NCBI RefSeq assembly: GCF_000236405.1
Contig: NC_016621.1
Span: 62,001 to 126,000 of the forward strand
Length of the DNA: 64,000 bases
Direction: 5' to 3'
From: Blattabacterium sp. (Cryptocercus punctulatus) str. Cpu
Lineage (GTDB): Bacteria > Bacteroidota > Bacteroidia > Flavobacteriales > Blattabacteriaceae
The translations under genes were made by a program, and so were the position numbers. Every line of letters starts with the position of its first letter. Position 1 is the stretch's first letter. Under the pieces are notes generated by a model, which was not told where the DNA came from, did no database searches, and saw nothing but the letters and a program-made list of their open reading frames with translations. This document shows, piece by piece, positions 27,202 through 37,116 of the stretch.

Positions 27202-30029
27202 TTTTTTTTCTGATTTTTATTAGATAAATCATATACTATAGACGATGCTATAAATATAGAAGAATAAGTTCCAATTCCTATTCCAAGAAACAAAGCTAAC
27301 ATAAAACCACGAATAGTAGTTCCTCCAAAGAAAAAAATAGTACAAATAACTAACATAGTTATGAATGATGTATTCATAGTTCTGGTTAAAGTTTGATTAA
27401 TTCCATTATTTATAATTTTATAAAAAGAAATTGAAGAAGGTGTAATTTTTAATATTTTTCGAATTTTATCATAAACAATGACTGTATCATTGATAGAATA
27501 ACCAATTATAGTCAATAAAGCTGCAATAAAAGTTTGATCTATTTCTAGAATAGGAATCCATTTATGAAAAAAAGAAAATATTCCAAGAACAATAATTATG
27601 TCATGTAGTAAAGAAATTAAAGCACCTAAACCAAATTGCCATTTTTTAAATCTAATAAAAATATAAAAAAATATTACTAATAATGATAAAAATATTGAAA
27701 TAAATGCATTATTAGTAATATCTTTAGCTATAATAGGTCCAACTTTTTCGATAGATAAAATACCTAAAGATTTTTCTTTTCCTAATATTTTAAAACTATT
27801 AAAATCAATAGTATTAAAATAAGGTTTTAATGTCATAAACATTTTTTCCAAAATTTCTCTGTCTACTTTATTACTTTCATTCCGTATTTTATATTTAGTT
27901 ATTACCTTCAATTGATTTTCATTACCAAATGTTTTGACTTCTGGAAATGATGGTATTCCATTTTCTATAAAAGATTTGGACAAAAGGTAAGATATTTTTT
28001 CTGGAATAACTTTATGATCAAAACGAATAAGATAAGAACGTCCTCCAACAAAATCTATTCCCAAGTTCAATCCTTTATAAAAAAGTGATAAAAAACTAAT
28101 AATAATACAGATAAAGGATATAGTATAAGTTAATTTTCTTTGAGATAAAAAATCCCATTGAATATTTTTAATCTTATTAATTAATATTTTGTGGTAGTTA
28201 AAGGAAATATTTTTATACTTATTTAAATGAAATTCTAAGAATAATCTTACTAAAAAAATAGAAGTAAACATAGAAGTAAAAATTCCAATAATCAATGTCG
28301 TAGAAAATCCTTTAATAGGACCTATTCCAAAGTAAAATAAAATACAACCACATAATAGAGTAGTTATTTGACCATCAATAACAGAAGATAATGCTCCATT
28401 TATAGTATAGCTATTGTAAATAGCTATACGTATAGAATTTCCTTTTTTTATCTCTTCTTTAATTTTTTCATAAAAAAGAACATTAGCATCCATAGACATT
28501 GCTAATGTTAATATTATTCCAGAAATTCCAGGAAAAGTTAATACAGCATTGATAGATATTAGAATTCCAAATATAAATATTAAATTAAAAATTAATGCTA
28601 TATTAGCATATAAACCAGGAATATAATAATAAAAAAATATCCAAATAAACACGAAAAATATAGATATAAAAAATGAAAATATTCCTTTTTGAACAGATTC
28701 TTTTCCTAAAGATGGACCTATTATTTCAGATTGAATTATTTTTACTGAAGTAGGTAATTTTCCAGCATTTAATATGTTTACTAAGTCTTCAGATTCTTGT
28801 AAAGATAAATGTCCTGATATTTGGGACATACCATTGGGGATTATTGATTTAACAATTGGAGCTGTATAAACTAAATTATCTAGAACTATAGCTATATTTT
28901 TTCCAATATTTTTTTCAGTAAGCATTTTCCAATTTCTAGATCCAATCTGATTCATTTTTATATTAACAATTATTTCATTAAAGGGACCAAAAGATTTATA
29001 TGCTTTAACAATCATATCTCCATTTAACGGATAAATTTCTTTTTCATAATTTGTTTTTTTTATAGAAAATAATTGAAAAAATTTTTTATTTTTATATTGA
29101 TTTTTTTTATATCCCCAAAAAAATTTTATATCTCGTAAATTATATGGTAAAGATTCTTTAGATTCATTTGAATTCAAAAATTCATTAACTATTTTCAAAT
29201 ATTTTTGATTTACTAAACCTACAATTGGATTATTAGTATATTTAATAATATGAGGAATGTTTAATATATCTATTAAAGATTTATTTTCATTAATTTTATT
29301 TTTGAAAAATTTTTTATTTATATCTTCAAAATATGGAATAATTTCCTGTAAACTATATATTTCAAAAAAATTTAATTCAGCTTTTTTTTGCAAAATATTT
29401 TTTATTCTATCGACATTTTTTATCCCAGATAATTCTATTAAAATTTTATTTGAATTATTAATTTTTTGTATATTCGGATGAATAACTCCAAATTTATCTA
29501 TTCTAGATCTAAGAATATTATAAGTGGAAGTAATAGATTGATCTATCTTTTTTTTAATAATATTTTCTATTTCTTTATTAGAACTATTATAGTTTATTTC
29601 TTCTATATGAGATTTTATTCCAAATAAATCCGAAAGAGAAAAATCTATGTTCATTTTTTCTCTTTCTTTATAAAAATATTTTAAAAAAGAAGAAAAATAA
29701 TCAATATTTGGATTGTTCTCTTTTTTTTTATCTGTTTTTTCCAATGATTTTAAAAAAATAGGATTTTTAGAATTATCAGAAAATTTTTTTAATAAGTCTT
29801 TTTCAGATATTTCTAATATCATACTGATTCCACCTTTTAAGTCTAATCCTAGATTGATGGTTTTATTTTTTAATAATCCTATTTTTTTTTCATTTTCTAA
29901 ATTTACATTAGAATCAACGTATGCCTCTTTTCCTAACTTAGAAGGATAAAAACTAAAAAATATATAATACAAACAAATTATAGTTAATGAAATAACTGTA
30001 AAAATTGTAAAAAAGTTTCTTATACGCAT
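27198..30029 (-). CDS. secDF: protein translocase SecDF (fused)
   Basis: Fused SecD-SecF, as usual in Bacteroidota, that uses proton motive force to pull proteins from SecYEG. 943 residues. First membrane helix at the N terminus, then 'LGLDLKGGISMILE' (SecD D1), a large periplasmic domain, 'SIGPSLG'-type 'IGPSLGKESVQKG', 'ILTLAMSMDANVLFYEKIKEEI' in the SecD channel, then the SecF half with 'LGIDFVGGRSYLIRF', 'VGPIIAKDI', and 'IGYSINDTVIVYDKIRKI'. Twelve membrane segments are expected. ATG start. Divergent from the MsbA-like gene. Confidence 0.97.
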   Translation of the reverse strand: MRIRNFFTIFTVISLTIICLYYIFFSFYPSKLGKEAYVDSNVNLENEKKIGLLKNKTINLGLDLKGGISMILEISEKDLLKKFSDNSKNPIFLKSLEKTDKKKENNPNIDYFSSFLKYFYKEREKMNIDFSLSDLFGIKSHIEEINYNSSNKEIENIIKKKIDQSITSTYNILRSRIDKFGVIHPNIQKINNSNKILIELSGIKNVDRIKNILQKKAELNFFEIYSLQEIIPYFEDINKKFFKNKINENKSLIDILNIPHIIKYTNNPIVGLVNQKYLKIVNEFLNSNESKESLPYNLRDIKFFWGYKKNQYKNKKFFQLFSIKKTNYEKEIYPLNGDMIVKAYKSFGPFNEIIVNIKMNQIGSRNWKMLTEKNIGKNIAIVLDNLVYTAPIVKSIIPNGMSQISGHLSLQESEDLVNILNAGKLPTSVKIIQSEIIGPSLGKESVQKGIFSFFISIFFVFIWIFFYYYIPGLYANIALIFNLIFIFGILISINAVLTFPGISGIILTLAMSMDANVLFYEKIKEEIKKGNSIRIAIYNSYTINGALSSVIDGQITTLLCGCILFYFGIGPIKGFSTTLIIGIFTSMFTSIFLVRLFLEFHLNKYKNISFNYHKILINKIKNIQWDFLSQRKLTYTISFICIIISFLSLFYKGLNLGIDFVGGRSYLIRFDHKVIPEKISYLLSKSFIENGIPSFPEVKTFGNENQLKVITKYKIRNESNKVDREILEKMFMTLKPYFNTIDFNSFKILGKEKSLGILSIEKVGPIIAKDITNNAFISIFLSLLVIFFYIFIRFKKWQFGLGALISLLHDIIIVLGIFSFFHKWIPILEIDQTFIAALLTIIGYSINDTVIVYDKIRKILKITPSSISFYKIINNGINQTLTRTMNTSFITMLVICTIFFFGGTTIRGFMLALFLGIGIGTYSSIFIASSIVYDLSNKNQKKK

Positions 30030-30120
30030 TCTAATGATTTTTTTATGGTAAAAATATAAAAATTAGAATAGAATAAAATTTTCTAATTATCTTTAACTTT
30101 TAGTGGATTAAAAAAATTAA

Positions 30121-31938
30121 ATGAATGCACTTGAAAAAATCTTATCTTATTCAAAACCTTACAAATATCACTATATTCTAAATATATCGTGTAATTTTTT
30201 ACATTCTTTATTTTCAGTTTTATCTATAATATCTATTTCCCCGGTATTAAGTATTTTTCTTAAAATTACTGATGTAAAAAAAGAAAATAAAACAACATTT
30301 TTAAATTTTTTGGATGGATCCTTTAGTTTTATTCAAAAATATTTTCATTATTACATTAATATTTTATCAGACAAATATGGAAAAATAAATACACTTGGAA
30401 TTTTTTGTGTTTTTATTATTTTACTTTGTTTTTTACGAAATACCTTTAGATATTTAGCTGAATATTTCATGATAGGAATAAGAACATCTATTGTCAGAAA
30501 TATTCGAAATGATTTTCATCGAAAAATATTATCTATTCCAACAATATTTTTTTATGATAAAAAAAATGGAGATTTGATGTCTAGATTATCTAATGATGTA
30601 AATGAAATAGAAATATCTATTGTAAATTCTTTAGCAAATATAATTAGTTCTCCCATTATGGTTTTTTTTCATTTACTTACTTTATCTTTTATGAGTTATC
30701 AATTAACTTTATTTACTTTTATTTTACTTCCACTAATGGGAACATTAATTTCTATTATAGGAAAAAGTTTGAAAAAAGATGCAAGAGGCGCTCAAAATCA
30801 ATTAGGAGAATTATTTTCAGTTGTAGAAGAAACCTTAAATTTTACAAAAATTATAAATATTTTTAATGCAGAAAATAAAATACAAAAACGTTTTGAAAAA
30901 GTATCTGAATGTCAAAAAAAACTTTCTGCACGTGTAAATCGTAAAAAAGAATTAGCTTCTCCTATTAGTGAATTTTTAGGAACTATTACTATGATATTGA
31001 TTGTTTGGTATGGAGGAAAACTTTTTTTAGAAAAAAAAGGAATTGCCCCAGAAATACTTTTTTCTTTTGTAGGTCTTTTTTTTCAAATTATTAATCCAGC
31101 AAAAAATTTAGTTAATTCTATATCAAATATTCAAAAAGGTAAGGCTTCTGCAGAACGAATTGTAGAAATATTAAATACTAAATGTTTTCAACATGATCAA
31201 AAAAAACAATTAAAATCTATTTTTCATTTTGAAAATGAAATTTTATTTCGTAATGTTTCATTAACATATAATAAATTAGTATTAATTCAGAATTTAAATT
31301 TTTCTTTAAAAAAAGGGAAAAACATAGCTATAATTGGAAGATCTGGAAGTGGTAAATCTACTATTGCAAATTTACTTGCTAATTTTTATGAAGTTTCTTC
31401 TGGAGAAATTACTATTGATGGAATTAATATTAGTTATTTAAAAAATAAAGATTATAGAAAGTTATTAGGAATGGTTACGCAAGAACCAGTTCTTTTTAAT
31501 GATTCTGTTTTAAATAATATTGCATTAGGATTGGAAGAAAAAATATCTATAAGTTCTGTAATAAAAGCAGCTAAAATTGCAAATGCTCATTATTTTATTA
31601 AAAAACTTCCAAATGGATATGATACTATTATTGGCTATAATGGAAATAAATTATCTATGGGTCAAAAACAAAGGATTAGTATAGCTCGAGCTGTATTAAA
31701 AAATCCTCCAATTATGATTTTAGATGAAGCAACTTCCTCTTTAGATATAGAATCAGAAATAATGATTCAAAATTCTTTAAATAAGATGATGAAAAATTCT
31801 ACTTCATTAATAATAGCGCATAGATTATCTTCTAATATTATAAAAAATGTGGATTATATCATGATTTTAGAAAAAGGCAAAATAATTGAACAAGGTCCTA
31901 CACATGTTTTAATATCTAAAAAAAGGAACTTACAATAA
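30121..31938 (+). CDS. msbA: MsbA-like ABC exporter (lipid A flippase candidate)
   Basis: Half-size ABC exporter, 605 residues: six membrane helices in the first ~340 residues, then an ATPase domain with Walker A 'GRSGSGKSTIANLL', Q-loop 'VTQEPVLFND', signature 'LSMGQKQRISIARA', Walker B 'PIMILDEATSSLD' and H-loop 'IIAHRLSS'. In an organism with LPS export genes the natural role is flipping lipid A-core, but substrate cannot be told from sequence. ATG start; followed after 16 bases by the TerC-like gene. Confidence 0.86.
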   Translation: MNALEKILSYSKPYKYHYILNISCNFLHSLFSVLSIISISPVLSIFLKITDVKKENKTTFLNFLDGSFSFIQKYFHYYINILSDKYGKINTLGIFCVFIILLCFLRNTFRYLAEYFMIGIRTSIVRNIRNDFHRKILSIPTIFFYDKKNGDLMSRLSNDVNEIEISIVNSLANIISSPIMVFFHLLTLSFMSYQLTLFTFILLPLMGTLISIIGKSLKKDARGAQNQLGELFSVVEETLNFTKIINIFNAENKIQKRFEKVSECQKKLSARVNRKKELASPISEFLGTITMILIVWYGGKLFLEKKGIAPEILFSFVGLFFQIINPAKNLVNSISNIQKGKASAERIVEILNTKCFQHDQKKQLKSIFHFENEILFRNVSLTYNKLVLIQNLNFSLKKGKNIAIIGRSGSGKSTIANLLANFYEVSSGEITIDGINISYLKNKDYRKLLGMVTQEPVLFNDSVLNNIALGLEEKISISSVIKAAKIANAHYFIKKLPNGYDTIIGYNGNKLSMGQKQRISIARAVLKNPPIMILDEATSSLDIESEIMIQNSLNKMMKNSTSLIIAHRLSSNIIKNVDYIMILEKGKIIEQGPTHVLISKKRNLQ

Positions 31939-31954
31939 TTTTTAAATAAAAAAA

Positions 31955-32683
31955 ATGAAAGATTTTATTTTAAATTATATTATAGATATTATTGAAAATC
32001 CGATAAGGTCTTTTTCGATTATAGGAAATTTATTTTTAATAGAAAGTATTTTATCAATAGATAATGCAGCTATGTTAGCTTCTATGATTATGAAATTAAA
32101 AAAAGAAGATAGAAAAAAAGCTTTAAAATATGGAATTTTTGGAGCTTATTTTTTTAGAGGAATTAGCTTAATATTTGCTTCTATTTTGATTAAAATTTGG
32201 TGGTTAAAACTATTAGGAGGCCTATATTTAGTTTATATTGGAATAAGTCATTTTTTTAAAAAAAAATTGATTAAAAAAAATTCGAAAAAAAATATAATAT
32301 TACGAAATTCTTTTTGGAAAATTATTATTTCTATAGAAATAATGGATCTAACTTTTTCCATTGATAATATATTTGCTACTATTGCTTTTTCAGAAAATTT
32401 TATATTAATTTTTTTAGGAATTTTTATAGGAATTTTAACAATGAGATTTACCGCTCAAAAATTTGTAAAATTAATGGAAATTTATCCTTTTTTAAAAAAT
32501 TCTGCCTTTTCCGTTATTTTATTACTTGGAATAAAACTTCTATTTTCTTTTTTTGAGAAAAAAGATTATACAAATTATCATATTTATTTAGAAAGCATTT
32601 TTTCATTTATTACCATAATTTTATTTTTATCCCCAATTTTTTATACTTATATATCCAATTGGATATACACAAAAAAAAATTAA
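31955..32683 (+). CDS. TerC-family integral membrane protein
   Basis: 242 residues with about seven hydrophobic segments. Two family repeats carry acidic residues in the membrane: 'ESILSIDNAAMLASM' and 'IEIMDLTFSIDNIFATIAF'. Relatives are tied to metal ion handling (for example manganese export) and to metalation of exported enzymes. Last bases share TTAA with the convergent pdhC stop. Function beyond metal handling is not determinable. Confidence 0.85.
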   Translation: MKDFILNYIIDIIENPIRSFSIIGNLFLIESILSIDNAAMLASMIMKLKKEDRKKALKYGIFGAYFFRGISLIFASILIKIWWLKLLGGLYLVYIGISHFFKKKLIKKNSKKNIILRNSFWKIIISIEIMDLTFSIDNIFATIAFSENFILIFLGIFIGILTMRFTAQKFVKLMEIYPFLKNSAFSVILLLGIKLLFSFFEKKDYTNYHIYLESIFSFITIILFLSPIFYTYISNWIYTKKN

Positions 32684-33840
32684 ATTAATATGATTATTGG
32701 ATCTTCTAATATTTCTTTTAAAAAAGAAATAAAATTACTACCTGTAGCACCATCTATAATTCTATGATCACAAGATAAAGTAACTTTCATAATATTTCCG
32801 ATTATAATTTTGGAATCTTTAATGATAGGTTTTTCTATAATAGATCCTACAGATAGAATAGAAGAATTAGGAAGATTAATAATAGAAGTAAAAAATTCAA
32901 TTCCATACATTCCTAAATTTGAAACTGTAAATGTGCTATTTTCTAATTCTTCTGGTTGTATTTTTCTTGATTTTGAACATAAAACTTTATATTTTATTTC
33001 TTGAGAAATTTGTAATAATGATTTTTTATCAGCATTTTTAATTACTGGAACAATTAAACCATCTTTTATAGCTACTGCAATGCCAATATTAATATAGGAA
33101 TGGTATATAATTTCTTTTTCTTTCCAAGAAACATTTAAATTTGGATATTTTTTTAAAGATATAGTTACTGCTTTAATAATGATATCATTAAAAGATATTT
33201 TTTCTTCTTTAGAAAGTTTATCATTTAAATTTTTTCTCAAATTAATCATTTTTTCTGCATTAATTTCTATAAAAAGATAATAGTGTGGAGCTGTAAATTT
33301 GGAATATATTAAATGTTCTGCTATTTTTTTCCTCATAGAAGAAATATTTATTCGTTTATCTTCTTTTGGATCTTTTGATTTTCTTATTAATTTTTCTTCG
33401 TAAGCTTCAATATCTCTTTTAATAATACGATTATTTTTTCCACTTCCTTTAATCTTATTTATAGAAATTCCTATTTTTTTTGCTATTTTTTTTGCTAAAG
33501 GAGAAATAAAAATTCTACATTTTTTTTCTTTTTTAAGATTATTTTTTTCTTCTTTTTTTAAAAAAAAGTTAGAGTTTTCTATTAATGAATTTATATCTTC
33601 TCCTTTTTCCCCAATAATAGCTAATATATCATTAACACGGGTTGTTTCTCCTTCTTTTACACCAATAAAAAGTAAATAACCACTTACATCAAGTTCAAAA
33701 TCTTGAATTGCTTTATCGGTTTCAATTTCCGCTAAAATATCTCCTTCTGATACTTGATCTCCTACTTTTTTATTCCACTTGATTACAGTACCTTCCTGCA
33801 TGGTATCGCTTAATTGAGGCATGAATATTATTTCAGCCAT
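32680..33840 (-). CDS. pdhC: pyruvate dehydrogenase complex E2, dihydrolipoamide acetyltransferase
   Basis: Transfers acetyl groups to CoA in pyruvate dehydrogenase. Lipoyl domain with 'EIETDKAIQDFEL' (modified lysine) at about 35-47, a peripheral subunit-binding domain ('ISPLAKKIAKKIGISINKIKG'), and a catalytic domain ending 'LSCDHRIIDGATGSNF' with the active-site HxxxDG. I set the start at ATG 33840 ('MAEIIFMPQLSDTMQEG'), giving 386 residues; the frame extends to 33897 but those residues do not fit the lipoyl domain and overlap pdhA. Only one lipoyl domain is present. Transcribed after pdhA. Confidence 0.95.
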   Translation of the reverse strand: MAEIIFMPQLSDTMQEGTVIKWNKKVGDQVSEGDILAEIETDKAIQDFELDVSGYLLFIGVKEGETTRVNDILAIIGEKGEDINSLIENSNFFLKKEEKNNLKKEKKCRIFISPLAKKIAKKIGISINKIKGSGKNNRIIKRDIEAYEEKLIRKSKDPKEDKRINISSMRKKIAEHLIYSKFTAPHYYLFIEINAEKMINLRKNLNDKLSKEEKISFNDIIIKAVTISLKKYPNLNVSWKEKEIIYHSYINIGIAVAIKDGLIVPVIKNADKKSLLQISQEIKYKVLCSKSRKIQPEELENSTFTVSNLGMYGIEFFTSIINLPNSSILSVGSIIEKPIIKDSKIIIGNIMKVTLSCDHRIIDGATGSNFISFLKEILEDPIIILI

Positions 33841-33877
33841 TATTTTAATGTATTTTTTTTTACACAAAAAAAAACTA

Positions 33878-34882
33878 TCATGAATATGGAACTTCATCTA
33901 AAAAAGGATAATTAGATTCATAATAAACAGCATTATACATTTGTTGAATAGAAGGAATATCTGATTTTTCTGCAAAATCAGCACAGGATTCTACTTCTTT
34001 TTTTATTTTACTTTCAATAAAATTTAAATTTTCTACAGTTTCCCATTTATTTTTTATGATAATATTTTTTATTTTTAAAATAGGATCTTTTTTCTTATAT
34101 AAAAGAATTTCTTCTTTGTTACGATATAATTCTGAATCCGACATAGAATGTCCTCTATACCTATAAGTTTTAATATCTAAAAAAGTAGCACCATTTCCAC
34201 TTCTAGCAATTTTAATAGCTTTATAAGTTGCTTTTGCTATTTTTTTTGGGTCCATTCCATCTACAGGATAAGCAGGCATTCCATAGGATAGCCCAATTTT
34301 ATAAATTTCTTTTATATTTGTACTTTTTTCTACGGAAGTTCCCATAGCATATTGATTATTTTCGCAAATAAATACAACTGGTAATTTCCATAACATAGCC
34401 ATGTTAAAAGTTTCGTGTAAGGATCCTTGTCTAACAGCACCATCTCCCATAATTGTTAATGTAACTGCATCATTATTAAAATATTTATCAGCAAAAGCTA
34501 TACCAGCTCCTAATGGAATTTGTCCACCTACAATACCATGTCCACCGTAAAAACGATGTTTTTTACTAAAAATATGCATAGAACCTCCAATTCCATGAGA
34601 AGTACCTGTACCTTTACCTAGAAGTTCAGCCATAACTTTTTTCGGATTTACTCCCATAGAAATAGGTAATATATGACATCTATAAGCCGTAATAATTTTA
34701 TCTTTCGAAAGATCCATCGCATGGGTTATTCCAGCAGGAATAGCTTCTTGTCCATTATATAAATGTAGAAATCCTCTAATTTTTTGTTTTAAATATAAGG
34801 ATCGACATTTATTCTCAAAAATTCTCCAAAAAAACATGTCTTTAAACCATTTTAGGTAAATTTCTGTGGTAATTTTTTTCAT
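33878..34882 (-). CDS. pdhA: pyruvate dehydrogenase E1 component alpha subunit
   Basis: Thiamine diphosphate-dependent decarboxylase alpha chain. 334 residues. The TPP motif 'GDGAVRQGSLHETFNMA...VFICENN' is clear, as are 'YRCHILPISMGVNPKKVMAELLGK', 'GIGGSMHIF' and the phosphorylation-loop-like 'YRYRGHSMSDSELYR'. ATG start. It precedes pdhC by 37 bases; the beta subunit and E3 must be encoded elsewhere. Confidence 0.96.
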   Translation of the reverse strand: MKKITTEIYLKWFKDMFFWRIFENKCRSLYLKQKIRGFLHLYNGQEAIPAGITHAMDLSKDKIITAYRCHILPISMGVNPKKVMAELLGKGTGTSHGIGGSMHIFSKKHRFYGGHGIVGGQIPLGAGIAFADKYFNNDAVTLTIMGDGAVRQGSLHETFNMAMLWKLPVVFICENNQYAMGTSVEKSTNIKEIYKIGLSYGMPAYPVDGMDPKKIAKATYKAIKIARSGNGATFLDIKTYRYRGHSMSDSELYRNKEEILLYKKKDPILKIKNIIIKNKWETVENLNFIESKIKKEVESCADFAEKSDIPSIQQMYNAVYYESNYPFLDEVPYS

Positions 34883-34951
34883 AAAAGAAAAAACTTTACG
34901 ATGTTATTATTTACAAATTTTATCATATAAATCTACAAAAAATTTAGATAA

Positions 34952-36256
34952 TTAGATAAAAGGAATCAAACTCTCTAATGTATTTTTTCTAGAACCTTTG
35001 ATAAGTATATAATCTGTTTTAAAAGATATATTTTTTATCTGTTTTATGAATATATTTTTATTAAAAAATTTTATAATTTTATCGGATGTTTGAATATTAG
35101 TATTAAAAAATATTTTTCCTATCAAAAATATTGAATTTATATTGCTTTTTTCCAAGTAAAAAATAATTTTTTTATGTTCATACTCAGAATAATTTCCTAA
35201 TTCTAACATATCACCTAATATAGCTATTTTATTTCCTATAATTTTATTATTAAAAAAAAGTAAAGAGCTTTTTATCATGCTACTAGGGTTAGCATTATAG
35301 CAATCTATAATGATTTTTATATTATTTTTTTTTAAAATTTGAGAACGATTATTATGAGGAATAAATTCTTCTATAGTTTTTTTAATTTTTTTTAAAGAAA
35401 TTTTAAAATAAATTCCAATAGTTATAGAAGCAGCTATATTATATAAGTTATAATCTCCTACTAATGGAGAAACTATTTTTATATTTTTAATACATAAAAT
35501 AGATCTTAATCCAATTTTATTCCATAAATATTGAATGATGATATTTGGATTTGAATTTACTTTTTCTGAAAAAATATATCTATTCATTTCTATACTGTTA
35601 ATTAATTGTATAGGATCATCTCCATTGATAAAAACTTTTTTTATTTTTTTTAAAAAATTATATAATTCCAATTTTCCACGAATAATTCCTTTTATATTTT
35701 TGAATCCTTCTAAATGAGCTTTTCCAAAATTAGTTATATATCCATAATCTGGATTAATTATAGAACACATTTTTTTGATTTCTTTTTCATGATTTGCTCC
35801 AATTTCTATCACTGATATTTGTGTATTTTTAGGCATAGATAATATAGTTAATGGAATTCCTATATGATTATTAAAATTACCTTTAGTATGATGAACATTT
35901 TCATATTTTTTAGAGAGAATAGATGTTATTAATTCTTTAGTAGTTGTTTTTCCATTACTTCCTGTAATAGCAATAATAGGTATATTTATTAGTTTAAATC
36001 TATGATAAATAGCTAATTTATGTAAAAAATATAAGGAATTTTTTACATAAAAAATATTCTTATGAAGAAGAGAATATTTTTTATTATCTACTATAGCAAT
36101 CATTGCTCCATTTAAAATTGCTTCATAAGCAAATTGATTCCCATCAAATTTTTTTCCTTTTAAAGAAAAAAAAATAGAGTTTTTTTTTACTTTTTTACTA
36201 TTTATTTCTATTCCAGAGGAAATAGAATAAAAATTATATAAATTTTGTATGGTCAT
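34952..36256 (-). CDS. murF: UDP-MurNAc-tripeptide--D-alanyl-D-alanine ligase
   Basis: Adds D-Ala-D-Ala to the peptidoglycan precursor. 434 residues. ATP loop 'ITGSNGKTTTKELI' near 95-108, 'TKGNFNNHIGIPLTIL', 'VIEIGANHEKEI', and 'IIDCYNANPSSM' are Mur ligase landmarks. ATG start. Its substrate dipeptide is made by Ddl, whose gene begins at 63586. Shows that a peptidoglycan layer is still made. Confidence 0.95.
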   Translation of the reverse strand: MTIQNLYNFYSISSGIEINSKKVKKNSIFFSLKGKKFDGNQFAYEAILNGAMIAIVDNKKYSLLHKNIFYVKNSLYFLHKLAIYHRFKLINIPIIAITGSNGKTTTKELITSILSKKYENVHHTKGNFNNHIGIPLTILSMPKNTQISVIEIGANHEKEIKKMCSIINPDYGYITNFGKAHLEGFKNIKGIIRGKLELYNFLKKIKKVFINGDDPIQLINSIEMNRYIFSEKVNSNPNIIIQYLWNKIGLRSILCIKNIKIVSPLVGDYNLYNIAASITIGIYFKISLKKIKKTIEEFIPHNNRSQILKKNNIKIIIDCYNANPSSMIKSSLLFFNNKIIGNKIAILGDMLELGNYSEYEHKKIIFYLEKSNINSIFLIGKIFFNTNIQTSDKIIKFFNKNIFIKQIKNISFKTDYILIKGSRKNTLESLIPFI

Positions 36257-36285
36257 CCATATTTTAGTAAATAGATAAAAAATTT

Positions 36286-37053
36286 TTAAAGAAGATCTTT
36301 TTCAAGTTTCATTTTTAAATTATTAATATTAGTAATAACTGTTCTTTTTTGATCTTTAATATAAGATATATAACCTGTTTCTTCGGAAATAACAAGACAA
36401 ATGGAATCCGTTTTTTCAGATAATCCAATAGCTGCTCTATGACGAAGACCTAAACGAGATGGAATTTCTTTATTATAAGAAACAGGAAGAATTGCTCTTG
36501 TTCTTACTATTTTATTTCCTATAATAATTACTGCACCATCATGTAATGGACTATTTTTATAAAAAATACTTTCTAAAATAGGACTATTTACTTTAGAATC
36601 CATTTCATCCCCATTTTGTATAAATTCTTTTATATCTTGATATAATTGAATTACAATTAAAACACCCGTTTTATCTCCTGATAAAATTGCACAAGATCTT
36701 ACAACACTATCTATAGTTTCTGTTTTTACGGAAAATCTTGATTTTTCGAATTTTCCAAAGATAGAAAGAATAAATTTTTTTAAAAAAATTCTACTTCCAA
36801 CTATAAGAAGAAATTTTCTTATTTCTGGTTGAAATAAAATAATTAAAGCTAAAAATCCTCCTTTAAAAAAAATGCTTATAACGATGCTAAGGAGTTTCAT
36901 TTTATACGCTTCTACTATTTTCCAGAATACAAAAGTTGCAATAATTCCGTAAAAAATATTTAAAGCCGCTGTATTATAAACAAGTCTATATACTTGAAAT
37001 AAAATAATAGCTACTAGAAAAATATCTAAAATATCAATGAAAGAAATTTTCAA
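36286..37053 (-). CDS. cdaA: diadenylate cyclase (c-di-AMP synthase), CdaA type
   Basis: Makes the second messenger cyclic di-AMP from two ATP. 255 residues: three hydrophobic N-terminal segments (about 8-28, 35-45, 55-75), then a DAC domain with 'NSPLHDGAVIII' (DGA motif) and 'RLGLRHRAAIGLSE' (RHR motif), both intact, so probably active. The start is TTG (37051-37053). It lies between murF and folP on one strand; linkage to cell-wall genes is common for this family. No c-di-AMP phosphodiesterase is seen in the window. Confidence 0.93.
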   Translation of the reverse strand: MKISFIDILDIFLVAIILFQVYRLVYNTAALNIFYGIIATFVFWKIVEAYKMKLLSIVISIFFKGGFLALIILFQPEIRKFLLIVGSRIFLKKFILSIFGKFEKSRFSVKTETIDSVVRSCAILSGDKTGVLIVIQLYQDIKEFIQNGDEMDSKVNSPILESIFYKNSPLHDGAVIIIGNKIVRTRAILPVSYNKEIPSRLGLRHRAAIGLSEKTDSICLVISEETGYISYIKDQKRTVITNINNLKMKLEKDLL

Positions 37054-37116
37054 AAAATATAAAAATGAAAAAAAAAAGGGAATTTATAATTAATATAAAA
37101 TTTTATTTAATAAAAT

